Below the pieces are notes generated by a model that was not told the DNA's origin, ran no database searches, and was given only the letters and a program-made list of their open reading frames with translations. A stretch of 64,000 nt of DNA from Proteus vulgaris (GTDB lineage Bacteria > Pseudomonadota > Gammaproteobacteria > Enterobacterales > Enterobacteriaceae), in contig NZ_JAEHOQ010000016.1 in assembly GCF_016239305.1 (NCBI RefSeq), positions 1 through 64,000 on the forward strand. The letters are read 5' to 3'. Made by a program: the position numbers and the translations under genes. How positions within the stretch are numbered: position 1 is the first letter of the stretch; each line of letters begins with the position of its first letter. Below, piece after piece: positions 31,666 through 40,946 of this stretch.

Positions 31666-31968
31666 ATGGAAAAGCCTTCTAAACGGGATATGAAATCACT
31701 GTCAGATATGCCAAAACCCATCATAATCATAGAGATCGTGGGGATTATTTTATTAGTGGTTGCTTACTTGTATATCAATCAATATATCACTTCTCCGCTG
31801 TGGTTAGGGACTTACACGGGGCAATTAACACTAGTTGTTTTGGGGGTTATCTGTATGATCCCACCCTCTATTCATATTGTATGGCGGGCGATTTATCGCT
31901 TAACGTTTTTAGGTATTGATAACAACCCCGCGAATAATAAAAAGAAAAAAGAGAATAACAAAGAATAG
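31666..31968 (+). CDS. ybjC: YbjC family inner-membrane protein (DUF1418)
   Basis: A 100-residue protein with two hydrophobic helices, at about residues 20-40 and 55-75, a short loop with SPLWLGTYTGQ and a very basic/asparagine-rich tail. Position next to grxA and the hydrophobic pattern fit E. coli YbjC. Function unknown. In E. coli nfsA and rimK follow; both are missing here and ybjN comes next. Confidence 0.75.
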   Translation: MEKPSKRDMKSLSDMPKPIIIIEIVGIILLVVAYLYINQYITSPLWLGTYTGQLTLVVLGVICMIPPSIHIVWRAIYRLTFLGIDNNPANNKKKKENNKE

Positions 31969-32136
31969 CGTGCTGTTTTCTCTCAACAAAGCATGAAAAA
32001 CTAAGAAAAACCAATTTGTAAATTGGCTTAATTTTCTTAGTTTTTCTATTTATTAGTGCCTTCAAGATAGAAAAAGTGGCAAAATAGCCTCAATGCCAAA
32101 AGGCACTCTTTTCTTTAGCGCGTAAAGGTTATTTGA

Positions 32137-32649
32137 ATGAACGCTGTTGTTACCCCCGATCTGGATCAGCTAAAATCTTGGCTTGATGAACTACAGATTG
32201 CTTATTATGAATGTGACTCTTGTCAGGCGTTACATTTGCCACATCTTCAATATATCAGCGGCATATTTGACGCTAAAATTGATATTCTTGAAGATGTGCT
32301 TGTATTTACCGCTATCGCTGAATTAAAACCCTCAGCAATAGTGCCTTTAATGGCTAATCTTAGCCAAATTAATGCAAGCTCTTTGTTTATTAAAACATTT
32401 TTAGAAATTAGTGATGAAAACTTACCTAAATTAGTATTCTGCCAATCATTCCCTGTTGCAGCGGGGATCTCATTGAATCAGTTTGATCTATTCTTACAAA
32501 AAGCAGAAGAACAATCGGCTGAAGTTGTCAGTGAAATTTTTAATAATGGTTTCTTGTATGGTGAAAAACAAGAAAGCGAAAATGAAGAAGATGAAGAAGA
32601 AGTTGAAATAAATAGTTCATCAACTGACTCCTCCTATACTGTACATTAA
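32137..32649 (+). CDS. ybjN: YbjN family regulator/chaperone-like protein
   Basis: A 170-residue protein with the YbjN core: PDLDQLKSWLDEL, YYECDSCQALHLPHLQ, GIFDAKIDILED, SQINASSLFIKTFL and ENLPKLVFCQSFPV. The tail is extended by an acidic run of about 12 residues, absent in the E. coli form. YbjN is implicated in stress tolerance and motility in E. coli, the mechanism being unclear. It is followed 30 bp later by rlmC, so they may be co-transcribed. Confidence 0.87.
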   Translation: MNAVVTPDLDQLKSWLDELQIAYYECDSCQALHLPHLQYISGIFDAKIDILEDVLVFTAIAELKPSAIVPLMANLSQINASSLFIKTFLEISDENLPKLVFCQSFPVAAGISLNQFDLFLQKAEEQSAEVVSEIFNNGFLYGEKQESENEEDEEEVEINSSSTDSSYTVH

Positions 32650-32679
32650 TATTAATCTCCATAACGGTCACAAAATCTT

Positions 32680-33813
32680 ATGCAATGCGCACGATTTAGT
32701 GCGGGTGATTGTCATTCTTGTGAATGGCTTTCTCTTGCTTATTCTGAACAAATCAAGAAAAAACAGCACAGCTTATTAGCATTGCTACCTGAAGATTATG
32801 CTTTTGATAAATTAGCGCCTGTTGAAAGCCAGCAAGCGCAATTTCGTAATAAAGCTAAAATGGTAGTCAGTGGCAGTGTTGAAAAACCAGTATTAGGCCT
32901 AAAAACACGAGAGGGTATGGCTGTCGATTTATGCGAATGTCCTCTTTATCCTGACTCTTTTGCACTGATATTTCCGATTTTAAAAATATTTATAGCGAGA
33001 GCAGGATTAGTACCTTACGATATTGAACGTCGTCGTGGTGAGCTTAAATTTATTTTATTAACCGAAAGCAGAAGCAATGGCACGATGATGTTGCGTTTTG
33101 TTTTGCGCTCAGAAAAAAAATTAGAACAACTTCACAAAACACTTCCGTGGTTACAAGAACAACTGCCTCAATTAGCTGTTATCTCTGTGAATATTCAACC
33201 TGTTCATATGGCTATTCTTGAAGGTGAAAAAGAAATTATTCTGACTGAAAAAACATTTTTGGATGAATCTTTTAATCAAATTCCATTATATATTCGTCCT
33301 CGAGGCTTTTTTCAAACTAATCCAGAGGTTGCTTCAGCACTTTATGCTACTGCAGGTCGTTGGGTAAGAGAATTAAATATCACACATTTGTGGGATATGT
33401 TTTGTGGCTCAGGAGGCTTTGGGTTGCATTGTGCAGATAAATTAACCCAATTGACAGGAATTGAAATTAGTCCTGAAGCAATAGAATGTGCGCGTTTATC
33501 AGCCCATGAATTAGGGTTAGAGCATGTTGAATTTCAAGCCTTAGATTCAACAGGATATGCATTAGCTAAAGAGTCAGTACCTGAATTAGTGCTTGTTAAT
33601 CCGCCAAGACGGGGGATCGGTGAGGCATTGTGTGGCTATTTAAATAAAATGAAACCTCACTTTATTCTGTACTCTAGTTGTAATGCTCAAACCATGGCAA
33701 AAGATATTCAGCAACTTTCTCATTATCGTATTGATAGAGTGCAGTTGTTTGATATGTTTCCTCATACTGCTCACTATGAAGTGCTTACCTTATTGGTATT
33801 ACAAGACAGTTAA
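32680..33813 (+). CDS. rlmC: 23S rRNA (uracil-747 C5)-methyltransferase RlmC
   Basis: A 377-residue SAM-dependent RNA methyltransferase. N-terminal cysteines (C..........C..C, in [16 protein letters not shown], plus the later CECPLYP) hold an iron-sulfur cluster. The SAM site is [15 protein letters not shown], the NPPRRG loop follows, and the catalytic cysteine is in [15 protein letters not shown]. It matches RlmC (RumB) rather than RlmD by length and the missing TRAM domain. Confidence 0.93.
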   Translation: MQCARFSAGDCHSCEWLSLAYSEQIKKKQHSLLALLPEDYAFDKLAPVESQQAQFRNKAKMVVSGSVEKPVLGLKTREGMAVDLCECPLYPDSFALIFPILKIFIARAGLVPYDIERRRGELKFILLTESRSNGTMMLRFVLRSEKKLEQLHKTLPWLQEQLPQLAVISVNIQPVHMAILEGEKEIILTEKTFLDESFNQIPLYIRPRGFFQTNPEVASALYATAGRWVRELNITHLWDMFCGSGGFGLHCADKLTQLTGIEISPEAIECARLSAHELGLEHVEFQALDSTGYALAKESVPELVLVNPPRRGIGEALCGYLNKMKPHFILYSSCNAQTMAKDIQQLSHYRIDRVQLFDMFPHTAHYEVLTLLVLQDS

Positions 33814-33919
33814 GATATTCATTACAAAATAGGTAATGGGTGTTAGTATAAATAAGTATTTAACGCTCGATGGATTACATCGGGCGTTTTCTTTTTTGAT
33901 TAGATAGGCATTCTATTTT

Positions 33920-35119
33920 ATGCAGAACTTAAAAGCGTTGTTATTAGTAATGGTGCTATTAGGACCATTAGGGATCGATCTCTATTTACCGACCATACCT
34001 GCTATTGCTCAAGATTTAGGAAGCAGTGGATCCCTTATTCAATCAACTATCGCTTTATTTATTTTAGTGTTGGGGGTAGGGCAACTTATATCAGGGCCTT
34101 TGGTGGATAAGTTTGGTCGTAAACCTATCGCTATCATTGGGATCCTTATCTATATTGCGGGTTCTATCATTGCAACGATCTCAACAGACTCAACGCTTTT
34201 TATTATTTCGCGATTATTACAAGCGTCTGCTGTGTGTTGTACTTCCGTTGTGGCTTTTACCTGTGTTCGTGACTGTTTTAATGGTAATGATGCTGCTCGT
34301 GTTTTCGGCTTTTTAAATGGCACCTTAAATATTATTCCTGCTCTCGCACCCTTATTAGGTGGATTATTGGCTGAGTATTGGGGATGGCGCGCGCCTTTCG
34401 GATTTTTAATTTTTTACTCAGTATTTGTGCTAGTTTTGATCACTCGCTTTTTACCAGAGACTAAGCCCGATAATACAGCCCAATCAAAACAGAAATTAGG
34501 TAAAACATACCTTGAGATATTGTGCAGTAAACGTTTTTTAACTTTTGCTTTAGTGAATGCGGGCACAATGGGAATGGCGTTAACTTACGTTTCATTTGCT
34601 CCTATTGTGTTGATGAATGATGCGAAACTATCACCACTGATTTTTTCCATCGTTTTTGGTGTAAATGGTTTTTGGATAATGTTTGTTAGCTTTTATGCAA
34701 ACCGTGTCATTCACCGTGTTGGTAGACCTATTTGTTTGATTTTAGGGGGCGGGCTAATGGGATTAGGCTGTGTGAGCTTATTCTTAAGCTTGTTATTTAT
34801 TCCTACTGGAATACAAAGCCATTGGCTGATTTATATGCTCCCTGTAGCAAGTGCTTGTGCTGGATTAGCCTTTATTATGGGGCCTGCGACAAGTTATGCA
34901 CTTGAGCCGTATTCGCAAACGGCAGGTATAGCCTCGGCTTTAGTTGGTTTTATCCAAATGGCAGGCGGTGCTGTTTTTGGTTTAACCGCACTAGCATCAC
35001 CCGTACAACCTAAATTAGCGTTAGCCGTTGTCATGTTAATCGGGAGCTTGTTGGCGTGGAATGCTTATCGAGTAAGCCATAAAGAAGCGTTAATAGAAAA
35101 ACAGGCTACACAAGAATAG
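33920..35119 (+). CDS. Bcr/CflA family multidrug efflux MFS transporter
   Basis: A 399-residue inner-membrane drug:proton antiporter with 12 predicted helices. The family signature is LGPLGIDLYLPTIPAIAQDL at the N-terminus. The MFS loop motif GPLVDKFGRKPI lies between helices 2 and 3, with RLLQASAVCCTSVVAFTCVRD and the motif C-like LNIIPALAPLLGG. It resembles Bcr (bicyclomycin) and CflA proteins; substrate cannot be told. It stands between rlmC and the convergent art operon. Confidence 0.87.
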   Translation: MQNLKALLLVMVLLGPLGIDLYLPTIPAIAQDLGSSGSLIQSTIALFILVLGVGQLISGPLVDKFGRKPIAIIGILIYIAGSIIATISTDSTLFIISRLLQASAVCCTSVVAFTCVRDCFNGNDAARVFGFLNGTLNIIPALAPLLGGLLAEYWGWRAPFGFLIFYSVFVLVLITRFLPETKPDNTAQSKQKLGKTYLEILCSKRFLTFALVNAGTMGMALTYVSFAPIVLMNDAKLSPLIFSIVFGVNGFWIMFVSFYANRVIHRVGRPICLILGGGLMGLGCVSLFLSLLFIPTGIQSHWLIYMLPVASACAGLAFIMGPATSYALEPYSQTAGIASALVGFIQMAGGAVFGLTALASPVQPKLALAVVMLIGSLLAWNAYRVSHKEALIEKQATQE

Positions 35120-35153
35120 AACCATTATTTGCTACTGTTTATTCAGCGATAAA

Positions 35154-35190
35154 AAAAATACCCCAGAGTAAAAACTTCTGGGATATTTTT
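35154..35190. terminator. Bidirectional terminator between bcr-like gene and artM
   Basis: Stem centred on CCCAGA / TCTGGG, extended by AT pairs with one mismatch, between A and T runs. It sits between two convergent genes. Confidence 0.78.
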
Positions 35191-35215
35191 TATTGATAGC
35201 TTGGTTTACGTGTTT

Positions 35216-35884
35216 TTAATTACGATGTTCAAATTCTAAGGCTTTTTTCTCAATCAACCTCATTAGAAGTGTCAGTATTCCGTTGATGCCTAAATAAATA
35301 ATGCCTGCGGCAACAAAGACCATCACATCATAACTTTGACCAAATACTTGTCGGCTGTAACCCGTTAATTCAAGCAAAGTGATCGTACTGGCGAGTGAGG
35401 TACTTTTAAATATCAATACAACTTCGTTTGAATAGGATGAAAGTGCACGTTTAAATGCATAAGGCAATATTACCCTTGCTGTTTGCACTGGTGACATGCC
35501 TAATGCTTGGCAAGATTGCCATTGTCCTGACGGAATAGCTCTTACTGCACCATAGAAAAGTAAGGTTGAATAAGCGGCACTATTTAATGCTAATGTGACC
35601 ATGGCACAAAACCAAGGTGTTGATAATAACTCCCAAATCATAGGGAATTTTTGCAACGCAGGAAATTGTCCTGGGCCATAATAGATTAAGAAAAACTGCA
35701 CTAATAAAGGCGTACCGGTAAATAAGGTGATATACGCTTTTACAATTTGAGTAATTACAGGGGTTTTTAATGCCAAAATAAAGGTCATTAAAACCGAAAG
35801 TGTAAATGCCACCAATAAAGCCACTAATGTTAATGACAAGCTGGTTGGTAATCCCGGTAAAATATCAACAATATAATCCCACAT
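35216..35884 (-). CDS. artM: Arginine ABC transporter permease ArtM
   Basis: A 222-residue inner-membrane permease with five hydrophobic helices and the polar amino-acid ABC loop (QALGMSPVQTARVILPYAFKRALSSYSNEVVLIFKSTSLAS). It pairs with ArtQ to form the channel for arginine. The start overlaps the artQ stop by one base, so the two are coupled. Confidence 0.92.
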   Translation of the reverse strand: MWDYIVDILPGLPTSLSLTLVALLVAFTLSVLMTFILALKTPVITQIVKAYITLFTGTPLLVQFFLIYYGPGQFPALQKFPMIWELLSTPWFCAMVTLALNSAAYSTLLFYGAVRAIPSGQWQSCQALGMSPVQTARVILPYAFKRALSSYSNEVVLIFKSTSLASTITLLELTGYSRQVFGQSYDVMVFVAAGIIYLGINGILTLLMRLIEKKALEFEHRN

Positions 35885-36588
35885 TATGAGGCACTCCGTT
35901 CAAATCGAGTTGTTCTCATTTCTAACCATTTCAGGATATATTGACTGACCAGCGTAATGGCTAAATAAATCAGTGCAACAATGCTATACCAAGTAAAAGG
36001 CTCTTGAGTTCTATTGGCTATACTTTGTGTTTGTAACATTAAATCATTAACACTGATTAATGAGACTAAAGCAGTATCTTTTAATAAAACTAACCATTGA
36101 TTACCTAAACCGGGTAAAGCATGACGCCACATTTGAGGCATAATAAAGCGGAAGAAAATAGTAATACGACCCATGCCTAATGCTTGGCCGGCTTCCCATT
36201 GCCCTGTCGGTACTGCTTTTAAGGCGCCACGTAATGTTTGTGAAGCATAAGAAGCATAAAGAAGTGAAAGGGCGATAACACCACAATAGAAAGGTAGAGA
36301 TTCTGTATTACCAAAATCTATTTGCAGGGTGAAAGAACCTAATTCAATGCCATCCATTAAGATCATGACACCTTGTAAGGTGCCATAATAGACAAAAAGA
36401 ACCACCAGCATTTCTGGTAGTCCTCTGATTAGTGTTACCCAGCATGTTCCTAAGAAAGCAAAGGCTTTCCATCTCGCGGATTCCCATGCTGTAAACAACA
36501 TGGCGAGAACTAATCCGATGATAAGAGCAGAAATAGCAAGTGAGACCGTGGTAACGGCCGCACCTGCTAGAGTTGTTATTTCATTCAT
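35884..36588 (-). CDS. artQ: Arginine ABC transporter permease ArtQ
   Basis: A 234-residue permease with the matching loop [45 protein letters not shown], and helices at residues 10-35, 58-85, 95-125, 150-175 and 195-225. It lies 17 bp after artI in the operon artP-artI-artQ-artM. Confidence 0.92.
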   Translation of the reverse strand: MNEITTLAGAAVTTVSLAISALIIGLVLAMLFTAWESARWKAFAFLGTCWVTLIRGLPEMLVVLFVYYGTLQGVMILMDGIELGSFTLQIDFGNTESLPFYCGVIALSLLYASYASQTLRGALKAVPTGQWEAGQALGMGRITIFFRFIMPQMWRHALPGLGNQWLVLLKDTALVSLISVNDLMLQTQSIANRTQEPFTWYSIVALIYLAITLVSQYILKWLEMRTTRFERSAS

Positions 36589-36605
36589 TTATTAAGCTAT
36601 TATTG

Positions 36606-37340
36606 TTATTCAAACCATTTTTTATAAATGACATCATAAGTGCCATCAGCTTTTACTTCAGCTAATGCTTTGTTCAATTTATCTTGTAAATCAGCATTGC
36701 CTTTTCTTACTGAGATCGCAAGGCCTGTACCAAAATAGTTAGGATCTGCAACTTTATCGCCTACAATACCTAATTCAGGATTCTTTTTCAGCCATTCATT
36801 TACAACTGCAGTGTCACCAAAAATAGCTTCAATACGACCATTCTTAAGATCTAATACTGCATTTTGGTAACTGTCATAAGGAACAGTTTTCATTTCTTTG
36901 TGTTGCTCATTGATAAATTTCTGATGGGTTGTCCCATTCTGAACACCAATTTGTTTGCCTTTTAAGCTAGCAACATCAGAGATTTTACCCGTGACTGTAA
37001 TAAATACCGCGGAGTTATCATAGTAAGAATCTGTGAAATCAACTTGTTTTTGACGCTCAGGCGTAATATCAATACCCGCCATTAATGCTTCAAAACGACG
37101 GAATTTTAGACTAGGAATTAAGCTATCAAAAGACTGATTGGTAAAGGTACAATCCGCATTAATTTTTGCACACATTGCATTAGCGAGATCAACATCAAAT
37201 CCTACAATTTGGTTATTCGCATCAATCATTTCAAATGGAGGATATGTTGCTTCAGTGGCAAAACGGATTGTCTCTTTCTCAGCCGCAGTTGCAGAAAGTG
37301 TAATACTGGTCAGAAGTGCTGCAAATAATATTTTTTTCAT
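36606..37340 (-). CDS. artI: Arginine-binding periplasmic protein
   Basis: A 244-residue solute-binding protein with a signal peptide MKKILFAALLTSITLSATAA and mature start EKETIRFATEATYPPFEMID. Ligand-site runs GFDVDLANAMC, FDSLIPSLKFRR, GIDITPERQKQVDF and GVQNGTTHQKFI are clear. It is closer to E. coli ArtI than to ArtJ at the N-terminus (RFATEA, DANNQIVGFDV). No separate artJ is seen in the window. Confidence 0.9.
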   Translation of the reverse strand: MKKILFAALLTSITLSATAAEKETIRFATEATYPPFEMIDANNQIVGFDVDLANAMCAKINADCTFTNQSFDSLIPSLKFRRFEALMAGIDITPERQKQVDFTDSYYDNSAVFITVTGKISDVASLKGKQIGVQNGTTHQKFINEQHKEMKTVPYDSYQNAVLDLKNGRIEAIFGDTAVVNEWLKKNPELGIVGDKVADPNYFGTGLAISVRKGNADLQDKLNKALAEVKADGTYDVIYKKWFE

Positions 37341-37354
37341 TGTCTGATCCTGAT

Positions 37355-38083
37355 TTAGTGTGACAAGTAATTAGCAAAAGCTTCCGTTTGTGGAGCTGTG
37401 AAACGATAGTTATCACCTTGCTCTATAATACGGCCGTTTTCCATATATACAACTTTGCTCGCGGCTTTGCGTGCAATTTCAACTTCATGGGTCACAATCA
37501 CTTGTGTAATACCCGTTTCAGAAAGCTCTTTAATAATATCAACAACTTGAGCTGTAATTTCAGGATCTAATGCTGCTGTCGGTTCATCAAATAAGAGAAC
37601 TTGAGGCTCCATCATTAATGCTCTTGCAATGGCAACACGTTGTTGCTGTCCACCTGATAAATGTAGTGGAAATCGTCCTGCATAATCACTTAAACGTAAA
37701 CGCTCAAGTAACTTCATTGCTTTTTCTTTAGCCTGCGGTTTTGATAAACCTAATACACGACAAGGTGCTTCAATTAAATTATCAAGAACCGTCAAATGTG
37801 GCCATAAATTATATTGTTGAAATACCATACCCACATTTTGGCGTAATGAGCGAATTGCCTTTGCGTTAGGCTGTTGACTAAAGTCAAAATGTAGACCCGC
37901 AATTTCTAATTCGCCTGAACGTGGCATTTCTAATAAATTAAGAACTCTCATTAGTGAGCTCTTACCTGCACCACTTGGTCCTAATAGAACCATTGTTTCA
38001 CCAGCAGAGCATTCCAGATTAATATCATAGAGTGCTTGGTGCGAACCGTAGAAACAATTTATGTTTTTTAATTGAATACTCAT
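37355..38083 (-). CDS. artP: Arginine ABC transporter ATP-binding protein
   Basis: A 242-residue ABC ATPase. Walker A is [14 protein letters not shown] (about residue 32), the Q-loop FQQYNLWPH, the signature [15 protein letters not shown], Walker [14 protein letters not shown], and the switch His VTHEVE. I chose the start at 38083 ([13 protein letters not shown]) from the family; two in-frame ATGs lie 7 and 11 codons upstream and none has a strong SD. It is the first gene of the art operon. Confidence 0.92.
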   Translation of the reverse strand: MSIQLKNINCFYGSHQALYDINLECSAGETMVLLGPSGAGKSSLMRVLNLLEMPRSGELEIAGLHFDFSQQPNAKAIRSLRQNVGMVFQQYNLWPHLTVLDNLIEAPCRVLGLSKPQAKEKAMKLLERLRLSDYAGRFPLHLSGGQQQRVAIARALMMEPQVLLFDEPTAALDPEITAQVVDIIKELSETGITQVIVTHEVEIARKAASKVVYMENGRIIEQGDNYRFTAPQTEAFANYLSH

Positions 38084-38195
38084 GCGTTTTTTCTGAATAG
38101 TCATTAACTGGTTCAAATAATAAAACGGTAAGAATAATTATGCAACTAAAACTGCATAATAAAGTGGTTTTTTTACGTAAAAATGGGTAATTTAG

Positions 38196-39653
38196 CTATT
38201 TTTTTTCATTGTTAGGTGAATTTTTATCCAGATTGTAAGCGTTAGTACTTATAGTTTTAGCCATACCTTTGAAAATAAATAAGTGCGCAGGCATCATCGC
38301 AAACCAATAAAGTAATCCACTAAAACCGGCAGGATGCCACCAAGCACGAACATCTATTGAACGAAGATTGCCACTATCATGGATAGTAAAAGAAAGTCGA
38401 CCTAAACCGGGGGCTTTCATCCCAAATAATAAGGTAAGTTGTTTTTCTGGCTCTAGTTTGATCACTCGCCAGCCATCAATCATATCACCAAGCTTTAATG
38501 TGTCCCTGGACGGTCGGCCATAAGTAACTTTATTTCCGACCATATCATCCATAATAGCGCGTGTTTTCCATAGCGCATTACCATAAAAGTAACCTTGCTC
38601 ACCGCCAATTTGTTGTACTGTATGCCAAAGAGATGCAGCACTAGCGGGTGTTGAGACCGTACAACCTGCATTTTTAGGGTAATAACCGTAACCCGGTTTC
38701 CAGCGATTACGAACCGCTGGAGAATATCCCCAATCCTGATTATCTAAAGCCGCTTCTTCATCAGCTAATGTTTCTTTTACGGCATCATCAAATTTAATTA
38801 GCGATTGAGGAATAAGTTCGCGTAAAGGAGCATCGTTGGCAGGAAGATCATGTTTGAGCCCTTGAATAAGCTCTTTAGCAATGGAAGTTGGCACGGACGT
38901 TATCATACTGATAAAACCAGCTGAAATAAGACTGCCCGGCATAGGTAATGGGATCAATACACGCTTTTTACCTGAAATTTTAATAAAGCGCTCAAAAAGA
39001 GTTTGATAACTAATATATTCGGGGCCACCGGCATCAAAAATACGATGTTGATGTGCGGGATAATGGATAATTTCTGTTAAATAATAAATTAAGTTTTTTA
39101 AGGCAATCGGCGAAGATTTTGAACGAACCCAGCGTGGAGGCGTAAGAATAGGAAGGTTATAAACCATATCACGCATAATCTCAAAGGCGGCAGAGCCAGG
39201 GCCGACAATCATTGAGGTTCGGATTTCAGTCACAGGAATAGTGCTTGTTCTTAATACCTCACCAGTGAGTTTTCGGGCGATGAGATGGGGGGAATATTGT
39301 TGATCTTCATGTTGTAAGGCACTTAAAAAGATTATTTGTTTAACTTCAGTGCCTTCTAATGCTTCCACAACATTAATTGCCGCTTTACGCTCTTGCTCAA
39401 CTAAATTATGTGCATCACCCATGCTATGAACAAGGTAGTACACGATATCAGTATCATGCATGACTTTGTTTAAGGTTTCTGGATTATGTAAATCCACAAA
39501 AATACAGCGTGTATTTTCCCAACCTTGAGACATCATCCAGTCAACTCTGCGCGCCCCTGCTGTGACTTGATGACCTTGTTTTATCAGAGCTGGAATAAGA
39601 TTTTGACCAATATGACCACTTGCACCAAGTACTAATACACGCTGTTGATTCAT
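38196..39653 (-). CDS. ybjT: YbjT: SDR-like protein with C-terminal DUF2867
   Basis: A 485-residue protein. The first ~230 residues are an NAD(P)-binding SDR-like fold starting RVLVLGASGHIGQNLIPAL, with VYYLVHSMGDAHN and IVGPGSAAFEIMRDMVYNLPILTPPRWV. The last ~150 are DUF2867 (YGRPSRDTLKLGDMIDGWRV, LLFGMKAPGLGRLSF, WWHPAGFSGLLYW), ending in a hydrophobic stretch near MMPAHLFIFKG. It follows E. coli YbjT. No function is proven. The start at 39653 is by homology. Confidence 0.85.
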   Translation of the reverse strand: MNQQRVLVLGASGHIGQNLIPALIKQGHQVTAGARRVDWMMSQGWENTRCIFVDLHNPETLNKVMHDTDIVYYLVHSMGDAHNLVEQERKAAINVVEALEGTEVKQIIFLSALQHEDQQYSPHLIARKLTGEVLRTSTIPVTEIRTSMIVGPGSAAFEIMRDMVYNLPILTPPRWVRSKSSPIALKNLIYYLTEIIHYPAHQHRIFDAGGPEYISYQTLFERFIKISGKKRVLIPLPMPGSLISAGFISMITSVPTSIAKELIQGLKHDLPANDAPLRELIPQSLIKFDDAVKETLADEEAALDNQDWGYSPAVRNRWKPGYGYYPKNAGCTVSTPASAASLWHTVQQIGGEQGYFYGNALWKTRAIMDDMVGNKVTYGRPSRDTLKLGDMIDGWRVIKLEPEKQLTLLFGMKAPGLGRLSFTIHDSGNLRSIDVRAWWHPAGFSGLLYWFAMMPAHLFIFKGMAKTISTNAYNLDKNSPNNEKK

Positions 39654-39705
39654 TGTAAATCCACTGTAAAAAGAGAACATTATTGTTCTATTGTTACTGA
39701 TTTTT

Positions 39706-40608
39706 CTATGAAGTAAAGAAAGCCATTAATATTGGAGTGATTAAGCTTAACACGAATCCATGCACAATAGCCGCAGGTACAATGGCAACACCGCCACTTC
39801 TTTGCAAAACAGGTAACGTAAAGTCCATGGAGGTTGAACCACAAATTCCTAATGCCGTATTTCTATAACGATTAACAATGATAGGAATAAGCATAATAGC
39901 CGCTAATTCACGCATTAAGTCATTGAAAAAAGCAGTACTACCAATAACAGGGCCAAATGCATCGGTAAGTACAATTCCAGATAAAGAGTACCAACCATAT
40001 CCAGATGCAATGGCTAATCCCATTTTCATCGGTAATCCTAGTAAATAAGCGGCTAAAGCACCACCAGCAAGTGCACTCACACCCATGACGATGGCAACGG
40101 TTGTTCCTCGGCGGTTAATTAAAATTTGTTTTGGGCTCATTCCGCTATTACGCAATTGTAATCCCACTAACCACAGCAAGAAGATAAGTGCACCTTGGCT
40201 AGCATGGGATGCATAATGAAAAATAGACCAACCGGTTAAGCCAACAAAAAAACCGACAACAACGACACCGCATAATTGTAGCGATTCAAGTACCATTTTT
40301 ATGCGTGATGGTGGTTTAGATTGCTTATGTGCAGGGACATGCCAAGGATCTTTTTTATCTAATAGCCATAAGAATAGTAAATTCGCACCAAAGGTGCATA
40401 AAAAGAAAACACTGGCATAAGCAAGAATAGAGACTAAATTTTCACCAATATTATCTAACATGGCTAAACTGACACCCATTAGAAATAGGATAACGTAAAC
40501 CATCGCACTAAGTAGGCGGTTTGCCAGATGAAGTAATGGGCGATTGTTTAACTTAATCAAATACCCTACAAAAAGCGGAAGTAGGATAATCAATAACCCT
40601 GATAACAT
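39706..40608 (-). CDS. lysO: L-lysine exporter LysO (YbjE)
   Basis: A 300-residue inner-membrane protein with eight or more helices, of the DUF340/LysO family. Seen are MGVSLAMLDNIGENL, an acidic-polar loop YGWYSLSGIVLTDAFGPVIGSTAFFNDLMRE and GSTSMDFTLPVLQRSGG. The buried acidic residues are expected for export of lysine and toxic analogues. It has its own promoter and is divergent from ybjD. Confidence 0.88.
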   Translation of the reverse strand: MLSGLLIILLPLFVGYLIKLNNRPLLHLANRLLSAMVYVILFLMGVSLAMLDNIGENLVSILAYASVFFLCTFGANLLFLWLLDKKDPWHVPAHKQSKPPSRIKMVLESLQLCGVVVVGFFVGLTGWSIFHYASHASQGALIFLLWLVGLQLRNSGMSPKQILINRRGTTVAIVMGVSALAGGALAAYLLGLPMKMGLAIASGYGWYSLSGIVLTDAFGPVIGSTAFFNDLMRELAAIMLIPIIVNRYRNTALGICGSTSMDFTLPVLQRSGGVAIVPAAIVHGFVLSLITPILMAFFTS

Positions 40609-40664
40609 TTCTATTCCTTACTGAGCACACTCAAATTATAAAATAAACTAATAACGTAGCCTGC

Positions 40665-40693
40665 ATTATAACATTTACTTATGTTGTTGTGGA
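40665..40693 (-). promoter_or_regulatory. Candidate lysO promoter
   Basis: Minus strand TCCACA (40688-40693), 17-bp spacer, TATAAT (40665-40670), giving a leader of about 50 nt. The 338-bp divergent gap to ybjD has no other recognisable element. Confidence 0.6.
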
Positions 40694-40946
40694 TACAGAA
40701 GCTAAGATAAATCTAAAATTTTTATTGAAGCCATGAGCCTAACATGTTTACGGATAAGTGGCTTTAATTGTTTGAAAAGCGAACGATTTGGATATATATC
40801 GAATAGTTGAGTAAATTTTATTACGACACCTTTTAACTGTGATTTAATGAAAATATTCATTAAGTAAAATTATTGGCAGATTAAGCATAAAATTAAGATA
40901 GGAAGAATAAAAAAATATAGCTTAGTCGTAACTAACGAGGGAATTT